Numbered from the stretch's first letter, positions 11,042 through 23,835 are shown. The stretch: 64,000 nt of DNA from Stagonosporopsis chrysanthemi (GCA_022560025.1 JAFISE010000097.1:62001-126000); one strand, 5' to 3'. Notes: generated by a model not told the origin, from the letters alone. Numbers and translations are program-made.

Positions 11042-11406
11042 CTAAGCTAGATCCCTAGCGTAATCTTCATCAAGTATGTGCCGCATTACCTCAAGTTCAT
11101 CGATAGCGTTATCCACCTTGACCTGCTTGGGGTCAGTCTTCATGCTTTAATTGTTAAACAGAGTCTAACCCTGATATCAGTTATCCTCCAATTTATACTT
11201 CTCAAAGCATCAAGACTGGTGTTGTAGACAGTCGCATCATTGGTAGTCAGCAAAAGTTCATTAAGCTAGTCTTGTTCGGTATACAGCTCAAATAGTACCC
11301 GTTGCTGCTCTGTTAGCGCTGTGTCTATCTCAGCTAGCCGTGCAGTGAGGTCAAGGAGATCTGTTATCGTCAGTGGCGGAGGGGTGTGTGCATTTGTGGA
11401 AGCCAT
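11042..11406 (-). pseudogene. small coiled-coil gene with an in-frame stop
   Basis: From ATG at 11404-11406 the frame encodes 46 residues rich in Leu/Glu/Thr (LLDLTARLAEIDTALTEQQ) and hits TAG at 11266-11268. The same frame then continues with protein-like sequence (LNELLLTTNDATVYNTSLDALRS). A GT..AG intron of about 43 bp joins it to VDNAIDELEVMRHILDEDYARDLA and a TAG at 11042-11044. The stop looks like CAG changed to TAG, a CpA-to-TpA change of the RIP type. No intron removes it, since the only GT..AG around it is 19 bp. Unrecognised family, in style like the small helical proteins at 22-28 kb. Confidence 0.45.
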
Positions 11407-12291
11407 TCTGGTCTGCGTTGCACATTGTGTTGGAAGGCTGGAACGTGGATCTAATATGATGGGCATGTGACAGGTAGATTATTGCATATGTTTATTGTGA
11501 ACGTGCGATGTTAGTCACAGGAAGTGACTTCTCTCACGAGCATTGCATGTGCTTTGCCATGATGCGGTAGGTGCTGCGCCTGGCCAGACTACTGCAGTAA
11601 ATCCTTGACAGCTAAGCATCATTGCCGCGGACCGTAGTGACGCAAAATCAGATTTACAACTTATGACTCGTGAAGGATGCGGACAAGCATTGGCGTTCGT
11701 CATGACCCCTACGAGGATCTCACATCATTCCCAATCACGATCAACACCAAGATTGGGCATGGGAAACGCGCCAGTCAGTAGACAGCAAAGTGATCGGTTA
11801 ACGGACATCGGGGCTCTCGCGGCCCGTGAAGGCCTTAGGTTTGCCTGAATACGGAGACAAGCATTGAGGCTGAAGGATGAAATCGCCAATCGATCGAGGT
11901 TTGGGAGGCTGAACAGACGTCGGCCTTTCGACACACCGACGCGAGAGCCAAGCGCACCGACCATCGCGCATGGCTTCAACGTGGTTATGACGACACCACT
12001 TTGTGAGACACAAACAGTCGGTGGACTGAACGCGTCCAAAATGGGCGGTACCAGCGTGTTTGTGTGCGTAGAAGGGTGCGATTTTGCGTACTCTAATAAC
12101 ATTTCACTCGCGATTCCACTCACGCTTCGCCGCTATCTTGAGTCTGCGTGCATCTTGACAGCATTACAAAAGCCTTGCATAGTCCCGCATCCCAGCCTTT
12201 GTTTACGGGTTTACTGGTCCCTGAACTGGTACTGCTCGTGTCACTACTGTACCGTTACTTCGATTGACATCTGCAGGGATATTAGAGCCAT
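11407..12291. promoter_or_regulatory. upstream region of the ABC transporter gene
   Basis: 885 bp without a convincing gene. A single CCGCGG (11625-11630) resembles the core of yeast Pdr1/3 elements, but one six-base palindrome is expected by chance. I do not claim a site. Confidence 0.35.
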
Positions 12292-15200
12292 ATGGCTTCC
12301 AATGAACGTCCCACGCCTTCAGCGTCCTGGCTTCCTGGGGGCTGGATAGAAACTCCGGCAGAAACACATAGACAGACATCCTACAACACAAACCAGAATC
12401 AGACACAAGAGACCGACGACACACATTACGAGAGCACCACAGGCGCGACATTCACCAACAATGCCCTTCACACTTCAAGCGAAAGCTATTACGGCGGACA
12501 AGGAGCCGGTCTGTCCGCTGCGTCAAGCCATAGCACCGCCGTCCCATCACCAGATGCTGTCGAGAATCGCGTGCCAGATACGAAGGACGAAACTACAGTA
12601 GAACCCAAGCTAGAGCGCGAGGAGGCAGTTGTCCCGGAATTGGTGCACAGCGACTCTTCGTCAGGCTCCGAGTCTGACGAGCCTAGCGAAAATGCCGTGA
12701 GCAATTCAGCTGCTCGGCCTCAACTACAACCAAGAAAGTCGAAACCAATGACAGAGGAAGATCTCTTCCGCGCATTGTCAAGACGTAGGACCAGCCAGAG
12801 CAACGTCCTTGGACGGAAAGATACACAAGCAACTGCCTCGAGCGCTGAAGATGAGCAAGACGAGATCAACGATTTGATGTCGAAAATGTTTGGGCACACA
12901 CGGCAGAAGAGTTCAGAAGAAGAGAAGACCCGCCACCTCGGTGTCACCTTTAAGAACCTCACTGTCAAGGGTCAAGGGCTTGGGGCTGCTCTGCAACCAT
13001 CAGCCGGCGATATCTTCATGAATCCAATCCGCTTCGTCAAGAACCTTGTCACGCGCGGGCCGAAAGCCGCTGCTGGCAAGCCTCCTGTTCGTACCCTTAT
13101 CGATGACTTCAGTGGTTGCATCAAGCCGGGTGAAATGCTGCTCGTCCTGGGACGACCTGGCAGTGGATGCAGTACCTTCCTGAAGATGCTGGGCAACCAG
13201 CGCTTCGGCTACGAAGAAATCACCGGAGAAGTCAAGTATGGCGGTACTGACGCGGACGAAATGGCCAAGAAGTACCGAAGTGAGGTGCTGTACAATCCTG
13301 AGGACGACCTCCACTACGCGACCCTGAAGGTCAAAGACACACTCAAGTTTGCCCTGAAGACCCGAACGCCCGGCAAGAACTCTCGCAAGGAAGGTGAGTC
13401 CCGCAAGGAATACGTCAAAGAGTTCCTCCGCGTCGTCACCAAGCTCTTCTGGATCGAGCACACGATGAACACTAAAGTCGGTAACGAGTTGGTCCGTGGT
13501 GTGTCTGGTGGCGAGAAGAAACGTGTATCCATCGCAGAAGCCATGATCACTAAAGCATCTGTGCAATCATGGGATAACTCTACGAAGGGTCTCGACGCCT
13601 CGACAGCTCTCGAGTACGTGCAAAGTCTGCGCTCGCTTACCAACATGGCAAATATCTCTACTAGCGTCGCCCTCTACCAGGCCGGCGAGTCGCTATATGA
13701 CCTGTTCGACAAGGTATTGTTGATTCACGAGGGCCGGTGCTGCTACTACGGACCCGCCGATCACGCCGCAGAGTACTTCAAGAACCTTGGTTTCCATCAG
13801 CCGGACCGTTGGACAACCGCTGACTTCCTCACTTCTGTCACGGACGACCATGAGCGCCACATCAAGGATGGTTACGAAGACCGTATCCCGCGCACTGGTG
13901 CGCAGTTTGGCAAGGCGTTTGCGGATAGCGAGCAAGCTCAGAATAACCTTGCCGAGCTCGAGGAATTCCAGAGAGAAACGCAGCGAATGGCCCAGGATCG
14001 TCGTGCTGCCGCTTCGAAGGCTACAAAAACGAAGAACTTCACCCTGCCGTTCCATAAGCAGGTCATGGCATGCACTCGCCGTCAGGCACTTATCATGATT
14101 GGCGACCCACAGTCGCTGGTTGGCAAATGGGGAGGTATCCTGTTCCAAGCGCTGATTGTGGGGTCTTTGTTCTTTAATCTGCCAAACACCGCTGAGGGCG
14201 CATTCCCTCGCGGTGGTGTCATCTTTTTCATGCTGCTCTTCAACGCGCTTCTCGCGCTGGCTGAGCTGACCTCTGCCTTCGAAAGTCGCCCAATTCTGCT
14301 GAAGCACAAGAGTTTCTCCTTCTACCGGCCCGCTGCCTACGCCATTGCACAAACAGTCGTCGATGTCCCGCTTGTCTTGGTCCAGGTTGTCATCTTCGAC
14401 TTGGTTGTTTACTTCATGGCCAACCTGCAGCGCACGGCATCGCAATTCTTCATCTCGCTACTCTTCCTCTGGATTATCACCATGACAATGTACGCTTTCT
14501 TCCGAGCGATTGGGTCGCTTGTTGGATCCCTCGACATCGCTACGCGTATTACTGGTGTCGCGATCCAGGCTCTTGTCGTTTACACTGGCTATCTGATCCC
14601 GCCAAGTAAGATGCATCCGTGGTTCAGTTGGCTTCGATGGATCAACCCTATCCAGTACGGATTCGAGGGCATCTTAGTCAACGAGTTCTATAACCTTGAG
14701 ATTCAATGTACACCGCCATACATCGCTCCTAGCGTGCCTGGTGCTGAGGAGCAGTATCAGTCTTGCGCAATCCAAGGCAGTCGTCCCGGTTCGTTGACTG
14801 TCGCTGGTGCCGACTACGTCGAAGCGGCCTTCGGCTACTCTCGAAGCCATCTGTGGCGCAACTTCGGTATCATCTGCGGCATGTTCATCTTCTTCGTCTG
14901 CCTCACAGCCATTGGTATGGAGAGCCAGAAGCCCAACAAGGGCGGTGGTGCAGTCACCATCTTCAAGCGCGGCCAGGTGCCTAAGTCTGTCGAGAAGGAT
15001 ATGGAAACTCAGAAGCCTGGGGACGAAGAATCTGGCAAGACAGAGGTTGGCGCTGTCAATGAGAAAAGTGAAGAGGAGGGGTCTGGTGACAGGCTTGGTG
15101 GCGTTGCGAAGAACGAGACGATCTTCACGTTTCAGAACATTACTTACACTATTCCGTACGAGAAGGGTGAGCGCACGTTACTAAAGGACGTTCAGGTACG

Positions 15201-17242
15201 TTTCCCCTTCGTCATAATCTCGAGCGTGACAAGCTAACGATTCCAGGGATACGTCAAGCCAGGAAAGCTGACTGCGCTTATGGGAGCCTCTGGCGCTGGC
15301 AAGACTACGCTTCTGAACACTCTAGCGCAACGAATACGCTTTGGTGTAGTGCACGGAGACTTTCTTGTAGACGGTAAACCACTGCCATCTTCGTTCCAGC
15401 GATCTACTGGATTTGCAGAGCAAATGGACATCCACGAGTCAACCAGCACGGTGCGCGAGGCCTTGCGCTTCTCTGCTCGCCTCCGCCAGCCAAAGGAGAC
15501 GCCTCTGCAAGAGAAGTACGACTACGTGGAGACAATCATCGACTTGCTTGAGATGAGAGACATCGCAGGCGCGGCTATCGGCACAACAGGCTCTGGACTG
15601 AACCAAGAGCAGCGCAAGAGGCTCACCATTGGTGTGGAGCTAGCCAGTAAGCCCGAGCTCCTGATGTTCTTAGATGAGCCTACATCTGGACTTGATTCCG
15701 GTGCCGCTTTCAACATTGTCCGTTTCCTGCGCAAGCTTGCCGATGCCGGCCAAGCCATCCTTTGCACGATCCATCAGCCAAGCGCGGTTCTCTTTGAAGA
15801 ATTCGATCAACTGCTGCTCCTCAAGTCAGGCGGCAGGACAGTCTACTTTGGCGATCTTGGCCATGATTCGCAGACCCTTATCAAGTACCTGGAGGGTAAC
15901 GGAGCCAAGAAGTGCAAGTCGAAGGAGAACCCCGCTGAGTACATGCTCGAAGCCATTGGTGCTGGTAACCCCGATTACAAGGGACAGGATTGGGCCGATG
16001 TATGGTCGAAATCCTCTGAGAACGAGAAGCTAGGCAAAGAGATCCAGGGTATCGCTTCTGACCGCAAGTCTGCATCTCAGAACGACGAAGCAAAGGATGA
16101 CAGGCTGTACGCAATGCCCTACACGATACAGTGGCTTGCAGTCGTACACCGCAACTTTGTGGCCATCTGGCGCGACCCGGACTACGTCACCGGCGTTGTC
16201 ATGCTGCACATAATTACTGGCCTGTTCAATGGATTCACCTTCTGGAACCTGGGCCAGTCGCAGATCGACATGCAGTCGCGGCTCTTCTCAGTCTTCATGA
16301 CCTTGACCATCTCGCCGCCGCTGATTCAGCAACTGCAACCTCGTTTCATCAACATCCGGTCGATATATGAGTCCCGAGAGGGCAGTGCTAAAATCTACTC
16401 ATGGACGGCCTGGGTCTGGGGTGCTATTCTTAGTGAGATTCCATACCGCATCATTGCCGGTACCATCTACTGGTGCTGCTGGTACTTCCCACCTGGATTT
16501 CCTCGCGATACCTACACTGCTGCAAGCGTGTGGCTGTTCGTTATGCTCTTCGAGATGTTCTACCTCGGGTTTGGTCAGGCAATCGCGTCGTTCTCTCCGA
16601 ATGAGCTACTCGCATCGTTGCTCGTTCCTCTTTTCTTCACTTTCAGTGAGTTCTTAGACCTGCAAATGTCTCCAGACTTGTACACTAACATCACGCAGTC
16701 GTGTCTTTCTGCGGTGTCGTCGTGCCATACGCCGGCTTGCCCAGCTTCTGGCAAGCTTGGATGTACTGGCTCACGCCGTTCAAATACCTGCTTGAAGGTT
16801 TCCTCGCTCTGCTGGTTCAGGGCCAAGAGATCAGGTGCGACACTAACGAGCTGGCGATCTTCCCTCCCCCACCAGGCCAAGACTGCCAGTCATATGCTGG
16901 GCAGTTCGCGCAGCAGTCCGGTGGGTACGTGGAAGCGCAGCCTGACGGAACGTGTGGATACTGCCAATTCGCTACCGGCGATGCGTTTGCGGCCAGTTTC
17001 AATGTATTTCCGCAGTACATCTGGCGAGACTTTGGTATGTGATGTTTACTGCGATTAGAGACCTCGCTAACAATGTCGCAGGCATCATGTGGATTTTCAT
17101 CTTCTTCAACTTCGCAGTCGTTTTCTTGTGCACATACTTGTACCTCGGCGGCATGCAGAAGATCATTTCAGTGTTCAGGCCGTCAGCACGTAAGGAAAAG
17201 GCTGCGAAGAAGAACAAGCAGCGCGATGGTGATGCAGCGTAG
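12292..17242 (+). CDS. PDR-type ABC-G multidrug transporter (AtrB-like)
   Basis: ATP-driven plasma-membrane exporter with (NBD-TMD)x2 layout. Model: join(12292..15195,15247..16645,16699..17034,17082..17242), 1599 residues, introns 47-53 bp. The N-terminus is Ser/Glu-rich. NBD1 has the PDR-typical degenerate Walker A GRPGSGCST (from residue 287), signature VSGGEKKR (about 404) and Walker B ending SWDNSTKGLD. TMD1 spans about 597-883. NBD2 has canonical Walker A GASGAGKTT (about 981), signature LNQEQRKRLTIG and Walker B LLMFLDEPTSGLD. TMD2 spans about 1266-1580. GVTFKNLTVKGQGLGAALQP resembles the AtrB/BcatrB subgroup, known for fungicide and plant-defence-compound efflux. The asymmetric NBD pair is normal for the family. 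No cluster partners. Confidence 0.93.
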
Positions 17243-18894
17243 AGCCGAGCTCGGTGCAGCATTGCGGCGCAGAAGCTGTTCCTTAGGTCGGGTGAAACCG
17301 TAATCCCCCGCGGCCGAGCCATGAACGACCCAATTGGGCTTGGGCCTTGTCATATCCGCTCCTTGTCTTTCCCCGCGAAATACCTTTTCCGCATTTGTGC
17401 GTTCCCGAGACGGGCAGCGCAGTCTGGAGCGCGTCGTAAATTTGAGGCGCAACAAGTAGCCTCGCGATATTTGCACGGATGTACTGCACGTGTACAGATA
17501 GATATTGGTAGTCGTAATGTATAGTAGGCGGTGTGACCATAAAATAATGCTTCGACATGCTGTGACTGCTGTGCGCCAGGGTAGTCCTGTCTGTGCGAAC
17601 TGTGAGGCTCAAACCGCTGTGCATTCTGACACCTCGGGACCGTACCGCAGCTGTCACGAGCTGCATCTTCACGAGTCGTCGACGCAGACGTGTGCGGCAT
17701 TTCTCGAAATAGCCCGGGCGAGCAAGCCCAGACAACAACATCTCGGCTTAATGTGCTCCTTTTCACGCAGCCCAGCCGGACAGGCAGCCGCTGCGCAGTG
17801 CGGTTCGTCGAAATGCCTCACGTAGTCCCGATCACGATTCCCAGGGCGAACATGTGCGACAGCCGTCCGCCCGAAACACTGATCTCTGAAGCGTAGCGCT
17901 CCACGGCGAGCGCAGGGATCTGCTGGCCCACGAGCTGGAATCGGAACAGCTGCTATCTTGCACCGCCTCCCAGCCCTACTGACTATCGCGAACCTGCATG
18001 GAAGGGTCCCCGGGCGTGTTTGGTACGGTAGCTTTGGGCTGCAGAGCCGCGAATTGCCAGCGCGCCCGAGGTTGGCTCAGGGCCGCGGTGGCTACACGAT
18101 AGTTTCACAATCTCTTCAGCCATCACGAGGGCCACACCGTCTGCAAACCTATTAGCAATCGCGCGTTGCTATGGGTTATTTGTGGGAGCGACCGCTGAAG
18201 GGATGACGCACTGGCCCCCTCCCTAAAGCAGCGTAGCCTGTTTCCGGCAGCCTTTTTTTCTGTGACGCAAGGTTTAAGGCTTGCCTGTGGGGTAGGAACC
18301 GATCAACCGTCTGGGGCGGCCAGACGCGCCTAAGGCTTGTGACAGGCCCGAGCCAATGCGCTGCCTTTGGTTGTAATGCACCCTGAGACGGGCTTGGCTA
18401 CGAAGGGAGGGGCTGCGGGGGTGAGGCCAGCTGGAGGTTGCCGTTGCACAGTGACAAAGCTACCTGCGACAGCACGCGAGCGGCTTCCTGGCCATCGTCG
18501 CTGAGACATGTTCAGGCGCGCTGGCGATGCAGCGAGGGCTGCGTGCTCCAGCAGCCGTGATCCTGGGCGTAGTTGCCGGCCACGAGTTCCGAGTCTTTTG
18601 CGCCCTCGTGCCCTCTTCCGCGTTATTTTCGTCAGCTGTGAGCCGAACACTACGAGCGCGCGCACCTACACCCAATCAGCACGCGCTGCCCCAGCTGCTC
18701 CCCGGCCCACATCCAGACTGTGTGAGAGCGACGTCGTCAGTGTGGAATATCGTGACGCTATTAAAGAAGCCTCTCACCCCGTGGTTTGTAGCTCAAGCCC
18801 AGCTCCCTTGACCCAAGACTTTGTCCGTCATCAGGTGTCACTCCAGCAGCGATCACATTTCCATTCTTGCTCAGCCTCTGCATACGCATTCACA
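17243..18894. other. long intergenic region with pckA promoter
   Basis: About 1.65 kb of GC-rich sequence. Many short overlapping frames exist on both strands but none shows conserved protein character. The right end must hold the PEP carboxykinase promoter. I looked for the CCG-N7-CCG gluconeogenic activator motif and did not find a clean one. Confidence 0.4.
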
Positions 18895-21105
18895 ATGGTT
18901 TCCCAAGTTAACAAGACAAATCTCCACCCTTCCGGCATTACGTGAGTGACCTCACCACCCTCCGAACTCTGGTCAATTGGCCAAGATCGAAGCAAACGCA
19001 GCTAACAAGCAACCCTCAGGCCGAAGAAGGAGCACACTGAGATTGAAGAGGAACTTCACGACAAGGCACACATCGACTACGACCGTGTAGCAATTGTATG
19101 TTGCTGCTGTTCTCGCTAGCAGCTGAAGATCCGGCTGACCCAACCAATCTAGATTGCCAACCCTTCAGTCGCAGCTCTCTACGAAGATGCTCTCGTCTAC
19201 GAGACCGGCTCTGCCATCACATCATCTGGCGCTCTCTCAGCATACTCTGGCGAGAAGACCGGCCGCTCGCCCTCCGACAAGCGTATCGTAGAGGAGGACT
19301 CCTCGAAGAACGAGATCTGGTGGGGCCCTGTGAACAAGCCGATGGCACCCGATGTAAGTACATCATGTCTCTTCAGCTTCCGGTTACCCTGCCGAGCTCT
19401 CTGGACTTCGCAGCAAAAAATGGCTCGTGAATTCGGCTTCAGACGTCATGCGCTAGGCACATAGCCGATACAGGCCACACCCCTGCAAGGCTGCAGCGCT
19501 AGATCTCGGCTCCCCCGCATTTCTTCATGCAGGCAGGCGCACAACCTCTCCATTCGGGCGATTATCACGTGTCTATCGATCATGATGCTAACATCACCTC
19601 TCAGGTCTGGCGCATCAACCGTGAGCGTGCCATTGACTACCTCAACACCCGCAAGCGCATCTACGTCGTCGACGGCTTCGCAGGATGGGACGAGCGCTAC
19701 AGGATACGCGTCCGCGTTGTCTGCGCCCGCGCCTACCACGCTCTCTTCATGCGCAACATGTTGATCCGTCCCTCGAGAGAGGAGCTTGAGCACTTCCACC
19801 CTGACTACGTCATTTATAATGGTGGTGCTTTCCCCGCCAACAGGTACACCAGCGGTATGACCTCTGCCACATCAGTTGCCATCAACTTCGCCGACAAAGA
19901 GATGGTCATCCTTGGTACTGAGTACGCAGGAGAGATGAAGAAGGTTTGTTATGCATACAATTCGACCGGAGTCAACGCTAACACTGAGTCAGGGAATTTT
20001 CACAGTTCTCTTCTACGAAATGCCCGTCAAGCACAACGTCCTCACCCTCCACTCTTCCGCCAACGAGGGCAAGAACGGCGATGTCACCGTCTTCTTCGGT
20101 CTGTCTGGTACCGGCAAGACCACTCTCTCTGCCGACCCCAAGCGTGCGCTCATCGGTGACGATGAGCACTGCTGGTCCGACACAGGTGTATTCAACATTG
20201 AGGGCGGCTGCTACGCCAAGACCATTGGTCTCTCTGCTGAGAAGGAGCCCGATATTTTCAACGCCATCAAGTTCGGATCTATCCTCGAGAACGTCGTTTT
20301 TGACCCCGTCACCCGTGTCGTCGACTATGATGACGACACTCTGACCGAGAACACCCGCTGCGCCTACCCCATTGAGTACATCGAGAACACCAAGATCCCC
20401 TGCAAGTCGGACAGCCACCCCAAGAACATCATCCTGCTCACCTGCGATGCCCGTGGTGTGCTCCCACCCATCTCCAAGCTCAACCCCGAGCAGACCATGT
20501 ACCACTTCATCTCCGGCTACACCTCCAAGATGGCCGGCACAGAACAGGGTATCACTGAGCCCCAGGCTACCTTCTCCTCTTGCTTCGCCCAGCCCTTCCT
20601 TGCTCTCCACCCCATGCGCTACGCCAAGATGCTCGCGGAGAAGATCCAGGAGCATGGTGCCAACGCCTGGCTGCTCAACACCGGCTGGGTCGGTGCCGGT
20701 GCCACCACTGGCGGTAAGTTTTCAACACCACACTCTTTTCTTTCTTCCCACTGACAACCTCCACAGGCAAGCGTTGCCCGCTCAAGTACACTCGCGCCAT
20801 CCTCGACGCCATCCACTCTGGCGAGCTCGCCAACGTCGAGTTCGAGACCTACGAGACCTTCAACCTTTCCGTCCCCAAGACGTGCCCCAACGTCCCCGAC
20901 GAGCTGCTCAACCCGGCCAAGAGCTGGAACGGTACCGCAGACTTCAAGGGCGAGGTCGAGAAGCTCGGTGGGCTGTTCGTCGAGAACTTCAAGAAGTACG
21001 AGGACCAGGCTACGTAAGTTTCCCGCTCCTACCATAATCCACGAATCGTTCGCTGACACAATCTGCAGAACTGAGGTCATCAAGGCTGGACCCGCCATCT
21101 CATAA
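18895..21105 (+). CDS. PCK1: phosphoenolpyruvate carboxykinase (ATP)
   Basis: Converts oxaloacetate plus ATP to PEP, CO2 and ADP in the cytosol, the committed step of gluconeogenesis from acetate, ethanol or fatty acids. Model: join(18895..18941,19020..19095,19153..19353,19605..19943,19993..20713,20767..21013,21069..21105), 555 residues. Motifs: NGGAFPANRYTSGMTS, the PEPCK P-loop GLSGTGKTTLS, the metal-binding GDDEHCW with SDTGVFNIEGGCYAK downstream, and an adenine-side NTGWVGAGATTGGKRC. Length matches the fungal ATP-type enzymes. The third intron (19354-19604, 251 bp) is about five times longer than its neighbours. Fungal orthologues are typically induced on gluconeogenic carbon and glucose-repressed. 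Confidence 0.96.
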
Positions 21106-22444
21106 ACGGTTCTCTCTTCCTAGATTCTTTTCACTCGACTTCATGGCCCAGGCCATGATGACGCGGTCGGCACCTGCTCGACGTCAGCGAAACACCTCCA
21201 TCACTTCCCTCGAGACGATTCCGAGTCGATGAAGCATATTTATCTTTTACATGGTTGCGGGTTCACATATGGAGCACCCCCTTTTTCCCCACATCTTTTT
21301 TAGTTGTAATCACGGATACCTCGGAGTTCGATTCAGACATTGCGGATTTGGATGCTGCATTTGAGCACAGTTGCTAGGAGGGGATGGAAAGTAGTTGGGG
21401 TGATGAAGGGACAAAAAATGATATTCCATTACCTGTTTCTACATTCCTGCGTTCCGGTTTACGAGTGAACTTCGTTGTTGCTGCCATATGATGTGATGTG
21501 ATAACGCGATTCTATGCTTCCAATAACTGAAATTGAGTGTTCCATGACACCATGCACTAATAACCCCAAATTGAAGTCCTATCTTACTTGCTTCTCTACT
21601 GTCCAGATCAAATCACTTACCACATAGCGCAACCACACAGCACGACAAGCCTTCCATACCACTGCTGCGCCACGACTCATGTTATCGTGCCCATCTTACA
21701 AAGGGGATGTCGCCTTGGTGTGCACCTCAATTCCTACCAGCTTACTCTCATAGACTCTACGACGCATGGGTGCATCAGCGCCATGCGAAACCATTGCGTC
21801 TTGTGATGTTGCACAGTTTCCAGTAGGTCATGGTTTCGAACAACGTTGTAAGGCAGCTATCTGCAAGACGAACGATTGCGTATCGTTATGAGAAGGGTAG
21901 CTGTGCTGAGATGATTGGGTATGCCTTTAGAGATCAATAATTCAGCCGAGCGTGGTAGGGTCCTACAAAAACAAAGGTACCGCAACACTTGATTATGGTT
22001 CAGTAAGTGAAAAATGCTAGTGAACCAATGTTTATTTACAGCTGTACGGTATAAGTTATTCACCCACACACATCGACCTGCAGTCACAGAACTCCTCATC
22101 ACCTTTCACACAGCCTTTACCAAGCCACATTTTACACAATCAAGCAAGCACCACAAACAAGTTCTGCGCTTCCCGTGTATTTCAAACAGTCAAGCAAACA
22201 CTACAAGCCATCACGGAAGATCTTCAAATCACAGAGCAATCCCCGTAACTCGCAACCGAGTGCTCACCACAAGACATCTTCACACATTCACCGCAATCCG
22301 CACCGCCTGGTATTCAGGACAAACAGATTCGTAACAGAACACCTCTCCACCACATATCTCCAGCAACCCCCACAACTCGCTATCGAGCACTCCCCGCGAA
22401 CCATCCTCAAACCCCCACAAATTCCCCCATACTCTGCATCAATA
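21106..22444. other. intergenic region after PCK1
   Basis: About 1.3 kb. The first 300 bp are pyrimidine-rich and probably 3' UTR of PCK1. The remainder is AC-rich towards 22.1-22.4 kb, upstream of the first small helical gene. No gene or repeat I can support. Confidence 0.4.
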
Positions 22445-22789
22445 ATGCACACCTCCACCTCCCCAATCCTCACCACCTCCCTCGAGCGCGCCGAAGCCTA
22501 CACCCACCAGCTCACCATCCTGCGCCTCGAGCTCGCTGAATTAGCCGCCGACCACGCGTTCCTGTCCGCCAGCCTCGGCAGACTCACAGACGCGCATGAC
22601 ATCCGGCTGCGGAAGAAGTTTGTGCTGGCGGCGTGGAAATCGATGGGGGGGAGGGAGAGGGAGATTGAGGGGTTGGAGGAGGAGATGAGGTGGATGGAGG
22701 AGATGAGGTGGATGGAGGAGAGTACTGTGCTTGCGATGGAGCAGATGGAGGGGACGAGGGTGTTGGTGCGGGTGTGTGGAGATGTGTAA
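22445..22789 (+). CDS. small coiled-coil hypothetical protein
   Basis: 114 residues, single exon, ATG at 22445. I do not recognise the family. Residues about 12-50 form an amphipathic helix (LERAEAYTHQLTILRLELAE), followed by a basic patch (RLRKKFVLAAWKSMGGRERE) and a Glu/Trp/Met-rich helix containing a perfect tandem duplication of EEMRWM. Coding bias shifts from C-rich in the first half to G-rich in the second. First of a series of six similar-looking small genes on this strand. No signal peptide or membrane segment. Could be a real short gene or a low-complexity open frame; the helical periodicity favours the former. Confidence 0.45.
   Translation: MHTSTSPILTTSLERAEAYTHQLTILRLELAELAADHAFLSASLGRLTDAHDIRLRKKFVLAAWKSMGGREREIEGLEEEMRWMEEMRWMEESTVLAMEQMEGTRVLVRVCGDV
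22679..22720 (+). repeat. 18-bp in-frame tandem duplication
   Basis: Two identical 18-bp units, 22679-22696 and 22697-22714, then a six-base partial third copy. Each unit encodes EEMRWM. Perfect identity suggests a recent slippage or unequal-exchange event inside the reading frame. Confidence 0.9.
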
Positions 22790-23043
22790 AGGGGTGGTGG
22801 AGATGTGAGAAGCGGTTGAGGTGATAAGATTAAGCGGGGTGTGTAGGGGCGGATGCCTCCGGGTTGCTTTGTCTTGAATTTGATTTCTGTGTGCGTGGGC
22901 TTGAAGAGTGACTGGCCTGTTAGAGGTGTTTTTAGGCGGAATCGCTGGCTGCGTTGCTTTGACATAGTCTTCCTGAATTCTGAATATTTATCACCGAGAT
23001 TTCTGAATTGTAGCCAGCACACGTTGTTGTAGCTGGTTGTTAC

Positions 23044-23835
23044 ATGAATCCTCAGTGCGATACCTGGATGCGCTCAGGATCCTAAATTATTCGTATTTGA
23101 ACTTACAACCATGGATTGGCAACTGTGAACCAACTCCTCTATAGAATTCTGCAACGACAAGTATATGTAGGACTAGCTCCAAAGTCAAAACAGATACCCT
23201 CGGCTCTTGGATACTTTCCCGATTCTAAGGCATTCAAACTGAAAACGCCTTCCTGGTGGAATCCAACCGCCAACCTTTACTACTTCATTCGCGCCCAGGA
23301 AAGCCGAGAATTCCGCACATACCACCCACGCCAGAACCCGCGTCGACATTCAAGGCAACTCGCGGCTTCTTCACAGCACAGGCCCTCCAATCGACGGGCT
23401 GATACCTCTAGCAATGACCTGTGGTGGGATCAACTGCACGAGGAAGTTCTCGCCTCAACCGAGAGAGAATGCGCCATCCAGCGATTACAGCAAATGCAGG
23501 AAGAAGTATCGCACACGATGACTAGGCTTTGGGATTCATGTCAGGGTTTGCAGACACAGCTCGCTGCACTGGTGGCGGAGGGGTCTCTGATGGAAGCCAC
23601 GTATGAGGAGCTCATAGAGCAAGGCGCAGAGCTACACGATCCTGTCAATATCTTGGCTGTTTACTATATACTACTGGAAACAGGGATGAGGTGGGCGTAT
23701 GCGAATAGGTGCGCGCAGGAGGTGCTGCGGAAGCTGTACGAATATTGGAGTCTGTACTGTCAGACCGTGGCTCTGTACTCTAACACCACGGTGCTGCTAT
23801 TGGAAGCTTCGGTTGAAGAAGAGGGGGACTCTTAA
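23044..23835 (+). CDS. hypothetical helical protein, start uncertain
   Basis: The frame is open from 23116 to the TAA at 23833-23835 but has no ATG near its start. A model that works is join(23044..23054,23145..23835): ATG AAT CCT CA, a 90-bp GT..AG intron, then ILQRQVYVGLAP, giving 233 residues. The N-terminal 100 residues are basic and aromatic (FKLKTPSWWNPTANLYYFI). The C-terminal 130 residues are Leu/Glu-rich and predicted helical (AIQRLQQMQEEVSHTMTRL). Not a family I know. Second of the plus-strand small-gene series. If the proposed first exon is wrong, the frame may be a truncated gene. Confidence 0.42.

Noticed and set aside
11625..11630. CCGCGG upstream of the ABC transporter as a Pdr-type element
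   Set aside because: One six-base palindrome about 660 bp from the start is expected by chance, and no second copy lies nearby.
19978..20655. 225-residue minus-strand frame
   Set aside because: Antisense shadow of the PCK1 main exon, caused by strong third-position C bias.
21320..21350. TTCGATTC-like sequence as a tRNA T-loop
   Set aside because: No matching A-box or cloverleaf stems could be paired around it; I found no tRNA gene in the window.
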